Of a DNA stretch of 64,000 nucleotides, positions 34,416-43,084 are shown piece by piece (the first letter of the stretch is position 1; the number at the start of each line of letters is the position of its first letter). The notes beneath the pieces are model-generated. The model worked only from the letters and a program-made list of their open reading frames with translations, ran no database searches and was not told the origin of the DNA. The translations under genes and the position numbers were made by a program. The DNA is from Arthrobacter sp. MA-N2. GTDB lineage: Bacteria > Actinomycetota > Actinomycetes > Actinomycetales > Micrococcaceae. The stretch covers positions 2,088,696 through 2,152,695 of the forward strand of contig NZ_KI912155.1 of the NCBI RefSeq assembly GCF_000517125.1, given 5' to 3'.

Positions 34416-35666
34416 TTATTCGCCAGCGGTGATGGCTGCGGCTTCGAATTCGCCCGTCTCGTGGACGGGATGATCGGCTGGGGTGAGGATGCGGCGGAAG
34501 ATGGCCAACAGGAGGGCACCGACGACGGCGGTTGCGGCGGCGAAGAGGAACGGCACTCCCGTACCCATGACGGCGAGCCCGGTGCCCACGGGGGCGCCGA
34601 TGGCGCCGCCGAAGAAGCGGATGCCGGAGTATGCCGAGGAGGCGACCGCTCGGGGTAGCTTGCTGGCCTCCATGACTGCTTCGGTCAGCACGGTGTTCGC
34701 GGCGCCGATCTCAAAGCCGAGCAAGACGACGCACACGATCAGCCAAGGCGTACTCCCGGTTAATTGGGAGGCCGCGACGTGGGTGGCGGCAAAGACGACG
34801 AGAGTGGCGGCGAGCACGCGGGTCGGGGAGAACCTATGGGTCAGGCGCGGCGCGATGACAACGCTGGTCAACGCCAGACCGATGCCGAAACCGGTCATGA
34901 CCAGGCCGATGCCGACCGCTGACATTCCCAGTGGATACGGGACGTAGGCCAGGGTGACGAAAAAGGAGGAGTTGTAGAAGAACGCCACGATGCTCAGCAC
35001 CAGGATGGACGGGGTTGCGAGGGCCCTGAACGGCGCTGCGACATGGCTTTTCTCCGCTGGCTTGCCCGAACCACGGACGAAGACCAGGAGTGCGACAAAC
35101 CCGATCGCCAGCAGCGTGGCCGTGCCCCAGAACGGCACAATCCATGAAATATCGCCGAGCAGACCGCCAACGAGCGGACCGACGGCCAGGCCAAGGCCGA
35201 GGGCGGCCTCGTAGAGAATGACGGCCTGTCCTGCGGTTCCCCCGCTGGCCGAAATGATGGAGGCAAGGGCAGTGGACAGGAACAGCGCGTTGCCCAGTCC
35301 CCAGAGCGCTCGGAAAGCGATGATGCCACCGATGTCCGACGACATGGCGCAGCCGACGGCCGCGGCGGCGATGACCGCGAGGCCGATCAACATGGTGCTG
35401 CGCGTTCCGATGCGTGAGGAGAGCCAGCTTGTGAAGAACATGACCATGGCCGTGACCACGAGATAGCTGGTGAAGAGAAATGAGGTCTGCGTCGGTGTTG
35501 CGTTCATCGCTTTGGAGATGGTGGGCAGGATCGGCCCCACGAGCCCGATGCCCATGAAGGTCACCATCGACGCGAAGGCCACCGCCCACACGGCCGCTTG
35601 CCGGAACAGTGAGGATTTCACCGCCCCGGCTTCCGTCAATACCTTGCCATTCGTGGGTAGGGCCAT
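34416..35666 (-). CDS. MFS transporter (DHA1 type)
   Basis: The protein has 416 residues from ATG 35666, with GGAG upstream. Twelve hydrophobic segments are expected; the conserved parts include GLVGPILPTISKAMNATPTQTSFLFTSYLV in segments 1-2, SRIGTRSTMLIGL, and the segment-5 motif ALGLGLAVGPLVGGLLGDISW that marks drug/H+ antiporters. It is divergent from a MarR regulator with a palindrome between them, so it is probably a MarR-controlled exporter of an aromatic or antibiotic-like compound. Confidence 0.92.
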   Translation of the reverse strand: MALPTNGKVLTEAGAVKSSLFRQAAVWAVAFASMVTFMGIGLVGPILPTISKAMNATPTQTSFLFTSYLVVTAMVMFFTSWLSSRIGTRSTMLIGLAVIAAAAVGCAMSSDIGGIIAFRALWGLGNALFLSTALASIISASGGTAGQAVILYEAALGLGLAVGPLVGGLLGDISWIVPFWGTATLLAIGFVALLVFVRGSGKPAEKSHVAAPFRALATPSILVLSIVAFFYNSSFFVTLAYVPYPLGMSAVGIGLVMTGFGIGLALTSVVIAPRLTHRFSPTRVLAATLVVFAATHVAASQLTGSTPWLIVCVVLLGFEIGAANTVLTEAVMEASKLPRAVASSAYSGIRFFGGAIGAPVGTGLAVMGTGVPFLFAAATAVVGALLLAIFRRILTPADHPVHETGEFEAAAITAGE

Positions 35667-35710
35667 GGGAGATCTCCAATCAAAAGGATGGGTTGCTTCA
35701 ATAGTACACC

Positions 35711-35732
35711 TGTAAACTACTAGTAAATTACA
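35711..35732. promoter_or_regulatory. MarR operator between exporter and regulator genes
   Basis: A 22-bp dyad has TGTAA (35711-35715) and TTACA (35728-35732) at its ends and TACTAGTA (35718-35725) in the centre. It sits between the exporter start and the MarR start, where it would control both. The TACYRGTA core recurs twice at 36400-36434. Confidence 0.7.
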
Positions 35733-35751
35733 CATGTCCTATAATAGGTGA

Positions 35752-36258
35752 GTGACTACTTCCGAACACCGCGACAGCGACTTCATTACCCGGCTCAGGG
35801 CCAGCTGGAAGCGGGCGATGCCGCGACTCGATACGACCTCCATTGAACTGGTGGGACGCATCAACCGCATTGCTTCCCAGTCGATCCAGCAGCTTGACCG
35901 CGTGCTTGCCCCAAGTGGAGTGTCGCGCTCGGAGTTCGATGTGCTCTGCGCCTTGGCCCGTAGTGAGCGGCCCTTGCGCGCCAATGAGGTCACCGCGCAG
36001 ACCATGCTTAGCGGCGCGGCAACAACCAAGCTGACGGCGCGTCTGCAGGCGGTCGGTCTGATCAGCCGGGAACGTCTTGAACGCGACGGGCGGGGCGTCC
36101 TGCTGGAACTGACCCCCGCCGGTAGAAGCCTCGTTGAGACGCAGTTCCCCCGCTGCCTGGAGGCTGATCAACAACTGCTGCAAGGCCTGAGTGGCGACGA
36201 GCAGGCTACGTTGGCCACACTCCTGCGCAGGGTCTCCGAAAACGCAGAGCGGGCCTAA
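35752..36258 (+). CDS. MarR family regulator
   Basis: The 168-residue protein starts from GTG 35752, 20 bp after the palindrome. Features are the dimerisation helix SIELVGRINRIASQSIQQLDRVL, the winged helix (GVSRSEFDVLCALARSERPLRANEVTAQTMLSGAATTKLTARLQAVGLISRE, residues about 56-107), and a wing with ERDGRGVLLELTPAG. MarR repressors leave DNA upon binding aromatic or oxidising ligands. Likely targets are its own promoter, the divergent exporter, and the unit at 36497 with similar sites. Confidence 0.92.
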   Translation: MTTSEHRDSDFITRLRASWKRAMPRLDTTSIELVGRINRIASQSIQQLDRVLAPSGVSRSEFDVLCALARSERPLRANEVTAQTMLSGAATTKLTARLQAVGLISRERLERDGRGVLLELTPAGRSLVETQFPRCLEADQQLLQGLSGDEQATLATLLRRVSENAERA

Positions 36259-36392
36259 CCGACTGGGGGCGGGAGGTTCGCGGCGGGGATTGCCTTGGGC
36301 GGCAGCACCGCCGTCGGGCGTGGGGAGTGTTGCTATCCGGCGCCCCATCCGCTGGCAACGAGACGGACCTCACCTTCTTAATGTAGATGCAA

Positions 36393-36434
36393 TGTAATTT
36401 ACCGGTGAAGTAGCTGATATATTTTACTGGTAAA
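36393..36434. promoter_or_regulatory. Two further MarR-type sites before 36497
   Basis: TGTAA (36393-36397) and TACCGGTG (36400-36407) keep the same spacing as in the dyad at 35711. A second core, TTTACTGGTAAA, occupies 36423-36434, 25 bp centre to centre. They resemble the site at the MarR promoter and lie about 60-100 bp before the deleted transporter gene. Confidence 0.65.
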
Positions 36435-36496
36435 TAAGTTTGGCCTTCGCAGGCAACCCTCCCAGGCCACTTTCAAGAATCGAAGGCGTCTGTGAA

Positions 36497-36993
36497 ATGA
36501 CTGCAACAACTACCTCTCCGGCTACCCCGTCCCAAGACGACGGGGCCGACCGCCCTCCCGTCAGCCTGTGGCGCGGGCGCGTCGGGTTGATCGTCGGCAT
36601 CGTGCTGCTGGGCATCACCCTGCGTTACGCGATTACCGGCATGTCACCATTGCTGACCACTCTCCGGACCGAAATGGGCATTGGCGTTGCCGGTGCAAGC
36701 TTCCTTGGAATGCTGCCCACCCTCAGCTTCGGAATCGCCGGCTTCCTGGCGCCGGTGCTGATCCGCCGCTGGAGCCCGGAGCTGACCGCCGCGCTGGCAT
36801 CGGCTACCTGTTCGGCACCCTCGGCCCCCTGCTGGGCGGTGCACTCTTCTCGGCGACGGGCAGCTGGACTGCGGCGCTGATTGTCTTCGCCTTGACGAGC
36901 ATTCTGGCCGTGATCGGCGGCGCGTTGATGACCAGGGGCACCAAATCCCTGGAAGACAAGTTCACCCCTAACGATGCAAAGGAAGAAAACTAA
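36497..36993 (+). pseudogene. CynX/NimT-like MFS transporter with internal deletion
   Basis: ATG 36497 begins an MFS protein of the cyanate-permease (CynX) type (LWRGRVGLIVGIVLLGITLRYAITGMSPLLTTLR, FLGMLPTLSFGIAGFLAPVLIRRW). The frame is lost near 36787-36797. The last 65 residues of such a transporter (GYLFGTLGPLLGGALFSATGSWTAALIVFALTSI) follow in another frame up to the stop at 36993. About 300 codons are missing from the middle, so this is a deletion derivative. It abuts the dehydrogenase gene at 36995. Confidence 0.82.
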
Positions 36994-36994
36994 A

Positions 36995-37942
36995 ATGACT
37001 GAGCTCCGATCAAAGCAAAAGATCGCCGTTGTCGGCACCGGTGTCATTGGTGCCAGCTGGGCGGCCTACTACCTGGCCCAGGGTTTCACGGTTATGGCAT
37101 CCGATCCCGCTGAGGGCGCCGAAGGCCGGCTGCGCGAATGGATTGACGGGTTCTGGCCCGCCCTGGAGACGCTCGGGCTCGCCGATGGCGCATCCCGCGA
37201 CAACTTGAGCTTCAGCAGCGACGTGGCCGACGCCGTAACAGGCGCTGTGTTCATCCAGGAAAACGGTCCCGAGCGGCTGGAGATCAAGCGGGCCATCCTC
37301 GCCGGAATCGAGGCTGCGGCCCCGGCCGATGCCATCATTGCAACGTCGTCGTCAGGGCTGCTCATCAGCGAAGCGCAGGCCGGCGCCAAGCACCCCGAGC
37401 GGATCGTGCTCGGCCACCCGTTCAACCCGCCGCACCTGATCCCGCTGGTCGAGGTCCTGGGCGGCACGCAGACGAGCGAAGAGAACGTGCAGAAGGCGCT
37501 CGACTTCTACACAAGCGTCGGCAAGCGCCCCATCCGGATCAACAAGGAAGTCAAGGGCCACGTGGCCAACCGCCTGCAGGTGGCCCTCTGGCGCGAGGCC
37601 TTCTCACTCGTCGAAAACGGCGTCGTATCGGTCGCCGACATCGACACCGCGATCTCGCAGGGACCGGGACTTCGGTGGGCCTTGCTGGGGCCGTTCCTGA
37701 ACCTGCATGCTTCCGGCGGCGAGGGTGGCATCACCCACGTTCTTGAACACATCGGGCCCGCCCAGCGCGAATGGGCCCGCGACCTGGGGGAGTACCCGGA
37801 AACCGACGACTACATCGGGCTCATGGCCGCCGGTGTGGACGAGGAATTGGAAGGGTACGACTTCGCCGAGACCCTCCGCACCCGTGACCGGCTCCTGATC
37901 GAATTGATCGGGGCCAAGAAGCAGGCGCCGCAGCTGCCATAA
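36995..37942 (+). CDS. 3-hydroxyacyl-CoA dehydrogenase family (carnitine dehydrogenase-like)
   Basis: The 315-residue NAD enzyme has the dinucleotide loop VVGTGVIGASWAAYY (residues about 12-26). Also present are VFIQENGPERLEIKRAIL, SSSGLLISEAQAGAKHPERIVLGHPFNPPHLIPLVEVLGG with the catalytic His (HPFNPP), and GHVANRLQVALWREAFSLVENG. The short single-domain length suits L-carnitine or L-gulonate 3-dehydrogenases more than fatty-acid enzymes. AAGGAAG precedes ATG 36995. It probably formed an uptake-plus-oxidation unit with the now broken CynX-like transporter, under the MarR-type sites. Confidence 0.88.
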   Translation: MTELRSKQKIAVVGTGVIGASWAAYYLAQGFTVMASDPAEGAEGRLREWIDGFWPALETLGLADGASRDNLSFSSDVADAVTGAVFIQENGPERLEIKRAILAGIEAAAPADAIIATSSSGLLISEAQAGAKHPERIVLGHPFNPPHLIPLVEVLGGTQTSEENVQKALDFYTSVGKRPIRINKEVKGHVANRLQVALWREAFSLVENGVVSVADIDTAISQGPGLRWALLGPFLNLHASGGEGGITHVLEHIGPAQREWARDLGEYPETDDYIGLMAAGVDEELEGYDFAETLRTRDRLLIELIGAKKQAPQLP

Positions 37943-37975
37943 CAACCAAGCCGGGGGTGGCCAGCTTTATCCGGG

Positions 37976-38758
37976 CTACCGGGCGTTCCATCGAAACCAA
38001 CGGATTCCGATGAAGGCGAACACGATGATGTATGCGAAGGACGCCAGCAGCGAGCTGGCGTCCTGACCGCTCCATGCGGATTGGTTCAGCACATCCGAGA
38101 AGAGCGTCATGAGGGCTCCTACGGGAGACCAGTCCGCGATCGTCTTGATCGTGTCGCCGAGAATGCCGCTTCCGCCTAGGGTGCCGAGAAGTATCAGGAG
38201 AATCATCAGCAGCCGGCCGATCGCACTGATGGCGCTGGTCGACTGGACCAGACCGACCAAGGCCTGCCCGATCGACAGGAACACCGCCGCGCCAAGAACC
38301 GCGACGGCGAGGACCAGGACGTACTGGCTAACATCCAGGGTCAGGCCGTGCGCGATCGCACCGACCACCACCACGATGACGGAAGCGATCAGATTGGTGG
38401 CCACCTGCACAATGAGGCGGCTGGTGATGATCATCCAGTTCGGCGCCGGTGTGACCTGGAGCCTTTGCAGCACTCCGACGTCCCGGTCGTGGGCCAGGGC
38501 CAGGGTGTAACCGAGCAAGCACGAAGTGAGCAGGCCCAGGGTCAAGGCCAAGCCAATGAGGAGCGTGGATCCTCCGAGCCGTGATTGCGCTTTGCCAAAG
38601 GTGGTGACCACCAGTACCGCGACCGGCAGCAGGGTGCTCAAGAATAGCGACGTTCTGCTGTTGAGCATCACAATGGAATCGGCGCGAAGCAGCGAGCCGA
38701 TGGCCAGTCCGAGCGGTGGGCGGGTGGTGGCGACGCCGGTATTAGTCACGGATCTCAC
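37976..38758 (-). CDS. ABC-2 type transporter permease
   Basis: The protein has up to 260 residues and six hydrophobic segments (STLLPVAVLVVTTF, TLLIGLALTLGLLTSCLLGYTLALA, NLIASVIVVVVGAIAHG, YVLVLAVAVLGAAVFLSIGQALVGL, IGRLLMILLILLGTLGG, LLASFAYIIVFAFIGIRWF). DRDVGVLQRLQVTPAPNWMI is the permease coupling stretch. GTG 38758 or GTG 38749 may be the start; both lie within the end of the ATPase gene. With that gene it forms a two-component exporter, probably for a drug or small lipid. Confidence 0.88.
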   Translation of the reverse strand: MRSVTNTGVATTRPPLGLAIGSLLRADSIVMLNSRTSLFLSTLLPVAVLVVTTFGKAQSRLGGSTLLIGLALTLGLLTSCLLGYTLALAHDRDVGVLQRLQVTPAPNWMIITSRLIVQVATNLIASVIVVVVGAIAHGLTLDVSQYVLVLAVAVLGAAVFLSIGQALVGLVQSTSAISAIGRLLMILLILLGTLGGSGILGDTIKTIADWSPVGALMTLFSDVLNQSAWSGQDASSLLASFAYIIVFAFIGIRWFRWNAR

Positions 38759-39533
38759 TTCCTGTCAGTCCGATGAAGACGTCTTCCAAAGTGGGTGCGC
38801 CGTGGGCTACCGAAAGCACCCGCGGGTCTTCCCGGTGTTTGTCGATCAGCTCCGATGGTTTTCCGATCGTGAGCAGCACCCCGTGGTCGATGATCGCCAC
38901 CCGGTCACACACGGCTTGCGCCTCCTCCATCGAGTGGGTAGTGAGAAGAATGCTGCTACCTTCACCCCGGAGGTCCTCGATGCGGCGCCACAGTCCGCGC
39001 CGCGATTGCGGGTCCAGCCCGGCCGTCGGCTCGTCCAGCAGCAAAAGAAGGGGTTTGTGGACAGTGGCAATGAACAGGGCGAGCCGTTGCTGTTGGCCGC
39101 CCGACAACTGCTTGAACCGTTTGCCGAGTTCCTGTTCAAGGCCGATCGCCTGCATGCTCGAACGGATCTGCTCCCGCGAGAGCTTCACCCCGTAGAGCCC
39201 GCCGTAGAGTCGGGCAATCTCCTGAATGGTCAGCTCGGCCTGGAAACTGGAGGACTGCAGTTGCACCCCGAGGCGCGCTTTCGCGTCCAGCGGCGCTCGT
39301 TGAACATCGATTCCGTCCACCAGCAGCCGCCCGGATTTGGGCCTGACCAAGCCCTCGATCGCACTGAGTGTGCTGGTCTTCCCGGCGCCGTTCGGGCCCA
39401 GCAGGCCGAAGATCTCACCGCGATGAATCTGGAAACCGATCCCGTCGACGACGGTCCGCTCGCCATACGCGACGCGCAAGTCGCTGATGTCCAAAACCGC
39501 CGCTTGTGCCGGCACATTCACTTCACTCATCAA
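38742..39533 (-). CDS. ABC transporter ATP-binding protein
   Basis: The 263-residue protein has Walker A GPNGAGKT (46-53), Q-loop after LGVQLQSSSFQ, signature LSGGQQQR (143-150), Walker B LLLLLDEP (163-169) and H-loop TTHSMEEAQ. Sequence style is that of the DrrA/NodI group, which drives export through ABC-2 permeases. Its end overlaps the start of the permease gene by about 17 bp (translational coupling). ATG 39533 and ATG 39530 are both possible starts. Confidence 0.94.
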   Translation of the reverse strand: MMSEVNVPAQAAVLDISDLRVAYGERTVVDGIGFQIHRGEIFGLLGPNGAGKTSTLSAIEGLVRPKSGRLLVDGIDVQRAPLDAKARLGVQLQSSSFQAELTIQEIARLYGGLYGVKLSREQIRSSMQAIGLEQELGKRFKQLSGGQQQRLALFIATVHKPLLLLLDEPTAGLDPQSRRGLWRRIEDLRGEGSSILLTTHSMEEAQAVCDRVAIIDHGVLLTIGKPSELIDKHREDPRVLSVAHGAPTLEDVFIGLTGSEIRD

Positions 39534-39728
39534 GTCGCAATCCCCTCAGGGTGGCCGAGCCCGCCACCTGCCGGGCACCATGGAGCCGAGTCTATCCCGC
39601 GGTCCGGGTCGCGCGGCGAAGCGGCGTCATCAGCATGGCGTCCGACGTCGTGCTGTCGCCCAGTCACGCTGCGGGACGTCGTAGACGAAAGCATTGACGC
39701 GGCACGGCCCTGCGCCCAGTCTTGGAGC

Positions 39729-40577
39729 ATGGCCATCAAACTATCCGAAGTGATCCTCGGGGCCTTCCCCCAATTGCGCTACGAACCCACCGCCAAGCGG
39801 GTCCGCGCGAGCCTGGGCGGGAACACCGTCGTCGACACTCTGCAGGCGTGGCTGGTCTGGGAGCCGAGGCGAATTACGCCGATCTTTGCGGTGCCCGAGG
39901 CTGAATTGCGCGCAGAGCTCGTTCCGTCCGGCGCCCCGACCGGCGATGTTGCGGAGCACCCCGTCAGGCTATCTGCGGACTCACCTCCGTCGCTGGATCC
40001 GCGCACGGGTTTCGGGCGGCACACCACCACCGGCGAACAGTTCGATGTTGTGACGGGCACGACGACGGCTCCGGGGGCCGCCTTCCGGCTGGATGACCCT
40101 GCCCTGGCAGGATATGTCGTGCTGGATTTCGCCGCTTTTCAATGGCGGGAAGACGACGAAGAGATTATCGGCCATCCCCGCGATCCGTTCCATCGCGTCG
40201 ACATCCGGGCGTCCTCCCTGGACGTGGAGGTCTCCCTCGAGGGGGTCACGCTCGCCAGCACGAACGGCGCGCAACTCCTGTACGAGACCTTCCTCCCCGT
40301 CCGCTACTACATCCCGCCCGGGGACGTGCGGCTGGACCTCATGGAGGAAAGCTCCGAGAGGACCGTGTGCCCGTACAAGGGGGAAGCCAGTTACTGGACG
40401 TACCCCGGCAGCGAGGCCGGCACGAACGTCGCGTGGAGCTATGACAGGCGTTTCCGAGACGCCGCGCAGATCCATGGCTTGCTCAGCTTTTTCAATGAGA
40501 GGGTGGACTTGACCGTCGATGGCGTCTTGCAGCCCCGGCCGGTTACGCCTTGGTCGCGGCCCCAGGACCGTGTGTAG
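39729..40577 (+). CDS. DUF427 protein, two-domain
   Basis: The 282-residue product starts from ATG 39729 (GGAG just upstream, spacing short). Two copies of the small beta-barrel DUF427 are visible: RVRASLGGNTVVDTLQAWLVWE early, and VTLASTNGAQLLYETFLPVRYYIPPGDVRLDLMEES with the family tail CPYKGEASYWTYP late. Function unknown; single-domain relatives are small cytosolic proteins. A long frame extending upstream to 38526 runs antisense to the ABC genes and is not part of it. Confidence 0.88.
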   Translation: MAIKLSEVILGAFPQLRYEPTAKRVRASLGGNTVVDTLQAWLVWEPRRITPIFAVPEAELRAELVPSGAPTGDVAEHPVRLSADSPPSLDPRTGFGRHTTTGEQFDVVTGTTTAPGAAFRLDDPALAGYVVLDFAAFQWREDDEEIIGHPRDPFHRVDIRASSLDVEVSLEGVTLASTNGAQLLYETFLPVRYYIPPGDVRLDLMEESSERTVCPYKGEASYWTYPGSEAGTNVAWSYDRRFRDAAQIHGLLSFFNERVDLTVDGVLQPRPVTPWSRPQDRV

Positions 40578-40677
40578 CGCGGGCGGTGGTGGCGCGGGTT
40601 ACGTGGCTTCGGGCGCCCCTTCGTCGTGGTTGGCTCAATCTCATTGTCGTGGGACAGTCCGAGCCGCCCAAGCACCC

Positions 40678-41442
40678 TCAAACGACCCGGCCTGCCCGTT
40701 CCCAGTGCTCCCGCAGCAACGCGGCCAAGCGGTCTGGCTCGATCCGATGCGGCGGATCGAAATGGTGGCGTTCAGGGAAGACCGCGAGGCGGAAATCGGG
40801 AAACACCGTGGACAGCCGCTCTGCAACCTCGCCGTAGTCGTCCGGGTTGCTCAGCCCACCGAGGACGAAGAACACCGGCCGCGTGAAGGCAACCAAGCGG
40901 GACCGGTCCAGATCGTATGTCCTGAAGTCGCGAAGGAACGCCCTGATCCCGGCAGGCCGTTTGGCCATCCACGGGGGTGGTCCGCCTTCAGGCGGAGGCG
41001 GAAGGACGACGTCGGGCTTCACTCCCAGCCTCATGAATCCGGCCATGAACTGCTCGGGCGGCAGCGCCTCCAGCGATTCATATTCCCTCCAGAGCCGGGT
41101 GTGCGCCGGACTCCAGTCCCAACTCCCAGCCCAGGCGGGTTCCAGGAGTGCGAGGCTGAGGAGGCGCCCGGGGTGCTTGGCGGCGAAGGCAAGCGCAGCC
41201 GCGCCCCCTCCCGAATAGCCGAGCAGGTGGAACGTCTCCCAGCCACGGGCGCCAGCCTCGCGGAGGACGCCTTCGATCTCGGTGTCCAGGCTCCAGTCCT
41301 GCGGCGGCTCGTCGCCGTCGTACAGCTCCAGGTCCTTCGCGACGGCGTCGACGTCCGGCCCCAGCGCTTCGACCAACGCCCCAAAAGCAGGCTGGGCGGG
41401 GAGAACGCTCCCCGGAAGAAGGACAACCCGAATAGGCTCCAT
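40678..41442 (-). CDS. Alpha/beta hydrolase
   Basis: The 254-residue protein starts from ATG 41442. It has VVLLPGSVLPAQPAFGALV at the oxyanion region and the nucleophile elbow LLGYSGGGAAALAFAA (GYSGG, Ser about residue 75). It continues with RPVFFVLGGLSNPDDYGEVAE and the late catalytic His in FPERHHFDPPHRI. Substrate unknown; family members cut esters, lactones or other small bonds. It lies downstream of the decayed Wadjet remnant and is convergent with the DUF427 gene. Confidence 0.85.
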   Translation of the reverse strand: MEPIRVVLLPGSVLPAQPAFGALVEALGPDVDAVAKDLELYDGDEPPQDWSLDTEIEGVLREAGARGWETFHLLGYSGGGAAALAFAAKHPGRLLSLALLEPAWAGSWDWSPAHTRLWREYESLEALPPEQFMAGFMRLGVKPDVVLPPPPEGGPPPWMAKRPAGIRAFLRDFRTYDLDRSRLVAFTRPVFFVLGGLSNPDDYGEVAERLSTVFPDFRLAVFPERHHFDPPHRIEPDRLAALLREHWERAGRVV

Positions 41443-41479
41443 GGCAAAACTGTACGCCCGCTGGAGGCCTTTCGCGCCG

Positions 41480-42421
41480 CGCAGTGAAGTTCGGTGTACA
41501 GCAGCATCGACGCGACGAGGCGGTGTCCGCTTGCGGTGGCTGGCGATGCCTCCACACTCCATGCCTCGCGATGGGCAAGCAGCGTCGCCTCGTCCATGAG
41601 GACACTGGATACGTACGGGTGAACTGAGCGGAGCTGATCCAGGATCCGGAAGCCATGCGTGTCGAGGTCACCCCAATACAGGACCTCACAGTCCTGGAGC
41701 CACTCGGCGTTCGTCAACGACGAAACATCGGCGTCGTCGGCGGTGACGACGTCGTCCATCACCAGGACGCTGCTGCCCGGCTCGTAGAGGGGATGCTCGA
41801 ACGGTAGCGCGACATCCACGGACGGGGCGTCGATCTCCATGCCCGACGGCGGTTGCGCGCGGGTCGTGAGGGCTGTCGACTCGATGCTTCGGATCAATTG
41901 CATGATCCGCTTGTTCTCCATGAAGACCTTGTCGTCGAGGAGCCTGCGCATTTGCTGGGACAGCTGGCGGACAGTCGACTGTGTTTGTTCGACGGCGGGC
42001 AGCCAGTCCTGGTGGAGGTTCGCCAAGGCATGGAGATTGTCCATGAGGGACAGGGCTTCGATCTGCGCGGCGCGCTGCAGAAGGTCCCGGAGCTCTGTCC
42101 GGAGTTGTGGCGACATGAGGCAAAAATGGAGTCCAGGAGCTCGCCCTGGCTGCCATCCCACGTGGCGATCTGCTCCGGATCGGCCCAATCGTCAAGATAT
42201 TCCGACGCTCGGCGGGGAAATTTGCCCTCACCGAAGGATTCGCGGACGCCGAACAGCACATCCTCCAGAATGTCGATGAGTTGGTGCCGGCCGATGTTTC
42301 GTTGGTTGGGGCCAGTAAACGCGGCCATGAAGAAGTGCACTGCCAGCGGAGCGTTCTGGGCGCGAAGGAGGGCCCATCCTGCATGGTTTTCACGCAGTGA
42401 CTGTAGTGCGTAGTAATCCAT
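41480..42421 (-). pseudogene. jetA: Wadjet remnant: deleted jetA fused to end of jetD
   Basis: From ATG 42421 the frame encodes the beginning of a DUF3375 (JetA) protein (MDYYALQSLRENHAGWALLR, then ASEYLDDWA). It then jumps to a late JetA block (WDGSQGELLDSIF), loses frame near 42122, and continues in another frame with the JetA C-terminal part (LMSPQLRTELRDLL, TVRQLSQQMRRLLDD, PFEHPLYEP). In the same frame it next reads YWGDLDTHGFRILDQLR and VLMDEATLLAHREAW, which is the DUF2220 Toprim-like end of JetD. Most of jetA, all of jetB and jetC, and the front of jetD are gone, so the plasmid-defence function is lost. Confidence 0.85.
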
Positions 42422-42775
42422 CTGATCCTTTGGTTCCAGCCGTGTGGCTCCAGCCGTGCCGATTGCGCTCAAACTCGGGTACGCTCCAGCGGCTACTTCC
42501 GTGTCTCTTGGCTAGGGAGATCCGGGACATTATTGTTGTCATCGTGCGGGTGACGACAACGCACTTGGCAATCAGGGCATGTCGAATTTTGGCAAATAGT
42601 AGTCATCCGGCCAAAGCCCTGTATGCTTGTAGCTGTTGTTGTGTTTGGCATTTGGTAGTTCAGGCAGTTCCCGTGGTTCATCAACTACGACCTTCTGAAG
42701 TAACGGTGGAGAACACCCCACACCGGAGGCCCGACAGTCGGGACAACCTCCACCTTCAGTAAGGAAACTGAAAAA
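42422..42775. other. Leader region of cspA
   Basis: This 354-bp stretch has no gene. A stem-loop (GGAGG 42725-42729 with CCTCC 42747-42751, enclosing CCCGA/TCGGG) lies shortly before AAGGA and the cspA start. Long structured leaders are typical for cold-shock genes, where temperature-dependent folding sets translation. The promoter cannot be placed with confidence. Confidence 0.5.
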
Positions 42776-42979
42776 ATGGCTACAGGTATCGTCAAATGGT
42801 TTAACTCCGAAAAGGGCTTCGGCTTCATCTCCCCGGAAGATGGCAGCCAGGACGTTTTCGCTCACTACTCTGCAATCAACTCGGGCGGCTACCGCTCCCT
42901 CGAAGAGAACCAGAAGGTTTCCTTCGACGTCGAGCAGGGCCCCAAGGGTCCCCAGGCAGTAAACATCCAGGCTCTCTAA
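42776..42979 (+). CDS. cspA: Cold-shock protein CspA
   Basis: The 67-residue OB-fold protein has both RNA-binding motifs: RNP1 [10 protein letters not shown] (about residues 13-22) and RNP2 DVFAHYSAI (about 26-34), and the start [17 protein letters not shown] is standard. It binds single-stranded RNA and DNA and melts mRNA structure in the cold. It has a structured leader upstream and a strong terminator right after it, so it is monocistronic. Confidence 0.97.
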   Translation: MATGIVKWFNSEKGFGFISPEDGSQDVFAHYSAINSGGYRSLEENQKVSFDVEQGPKGPQAVNIQAL

Positions 42980-42991
42980 GCTTCGGATTTC

Positions 42992-43028
42992 AAAAGCAGG
43001 GCCGGTCATTGACCGGTCCTGCTTTTTT
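42992..43028 (+). terminator. Terminator of cspA
   Basis: AAAAGCAGG and CCGGTCA pair with TGACCGG and CCTGCTTTT in one hairpin with a single bulged or mismatched base, followed by a run of T. It lies 12 bp after the cspA stop. Confidence 0.93.
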
Positions 43029-43084
43029 GTGCCCATAAGCCTGTTTGTGGGGTCCTGACCCTGTTTGAAGGCGAATGCATCGGG

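Noticed and set aside
38526..39728. Long open frame extending the DUF427 gene upstream by 401 codons
   Set aside because: It lies exactly antisense to the ABC ATPase and permease genes with clear motifs; DUF427 homology begins only at 39729.
41480..42421. Functional nuclease gene from the JetD-like YWGDLDTHGF segment
   Set aside because: Only the tail of JetD remains and it is fused to a deleted JetA with a frame change.
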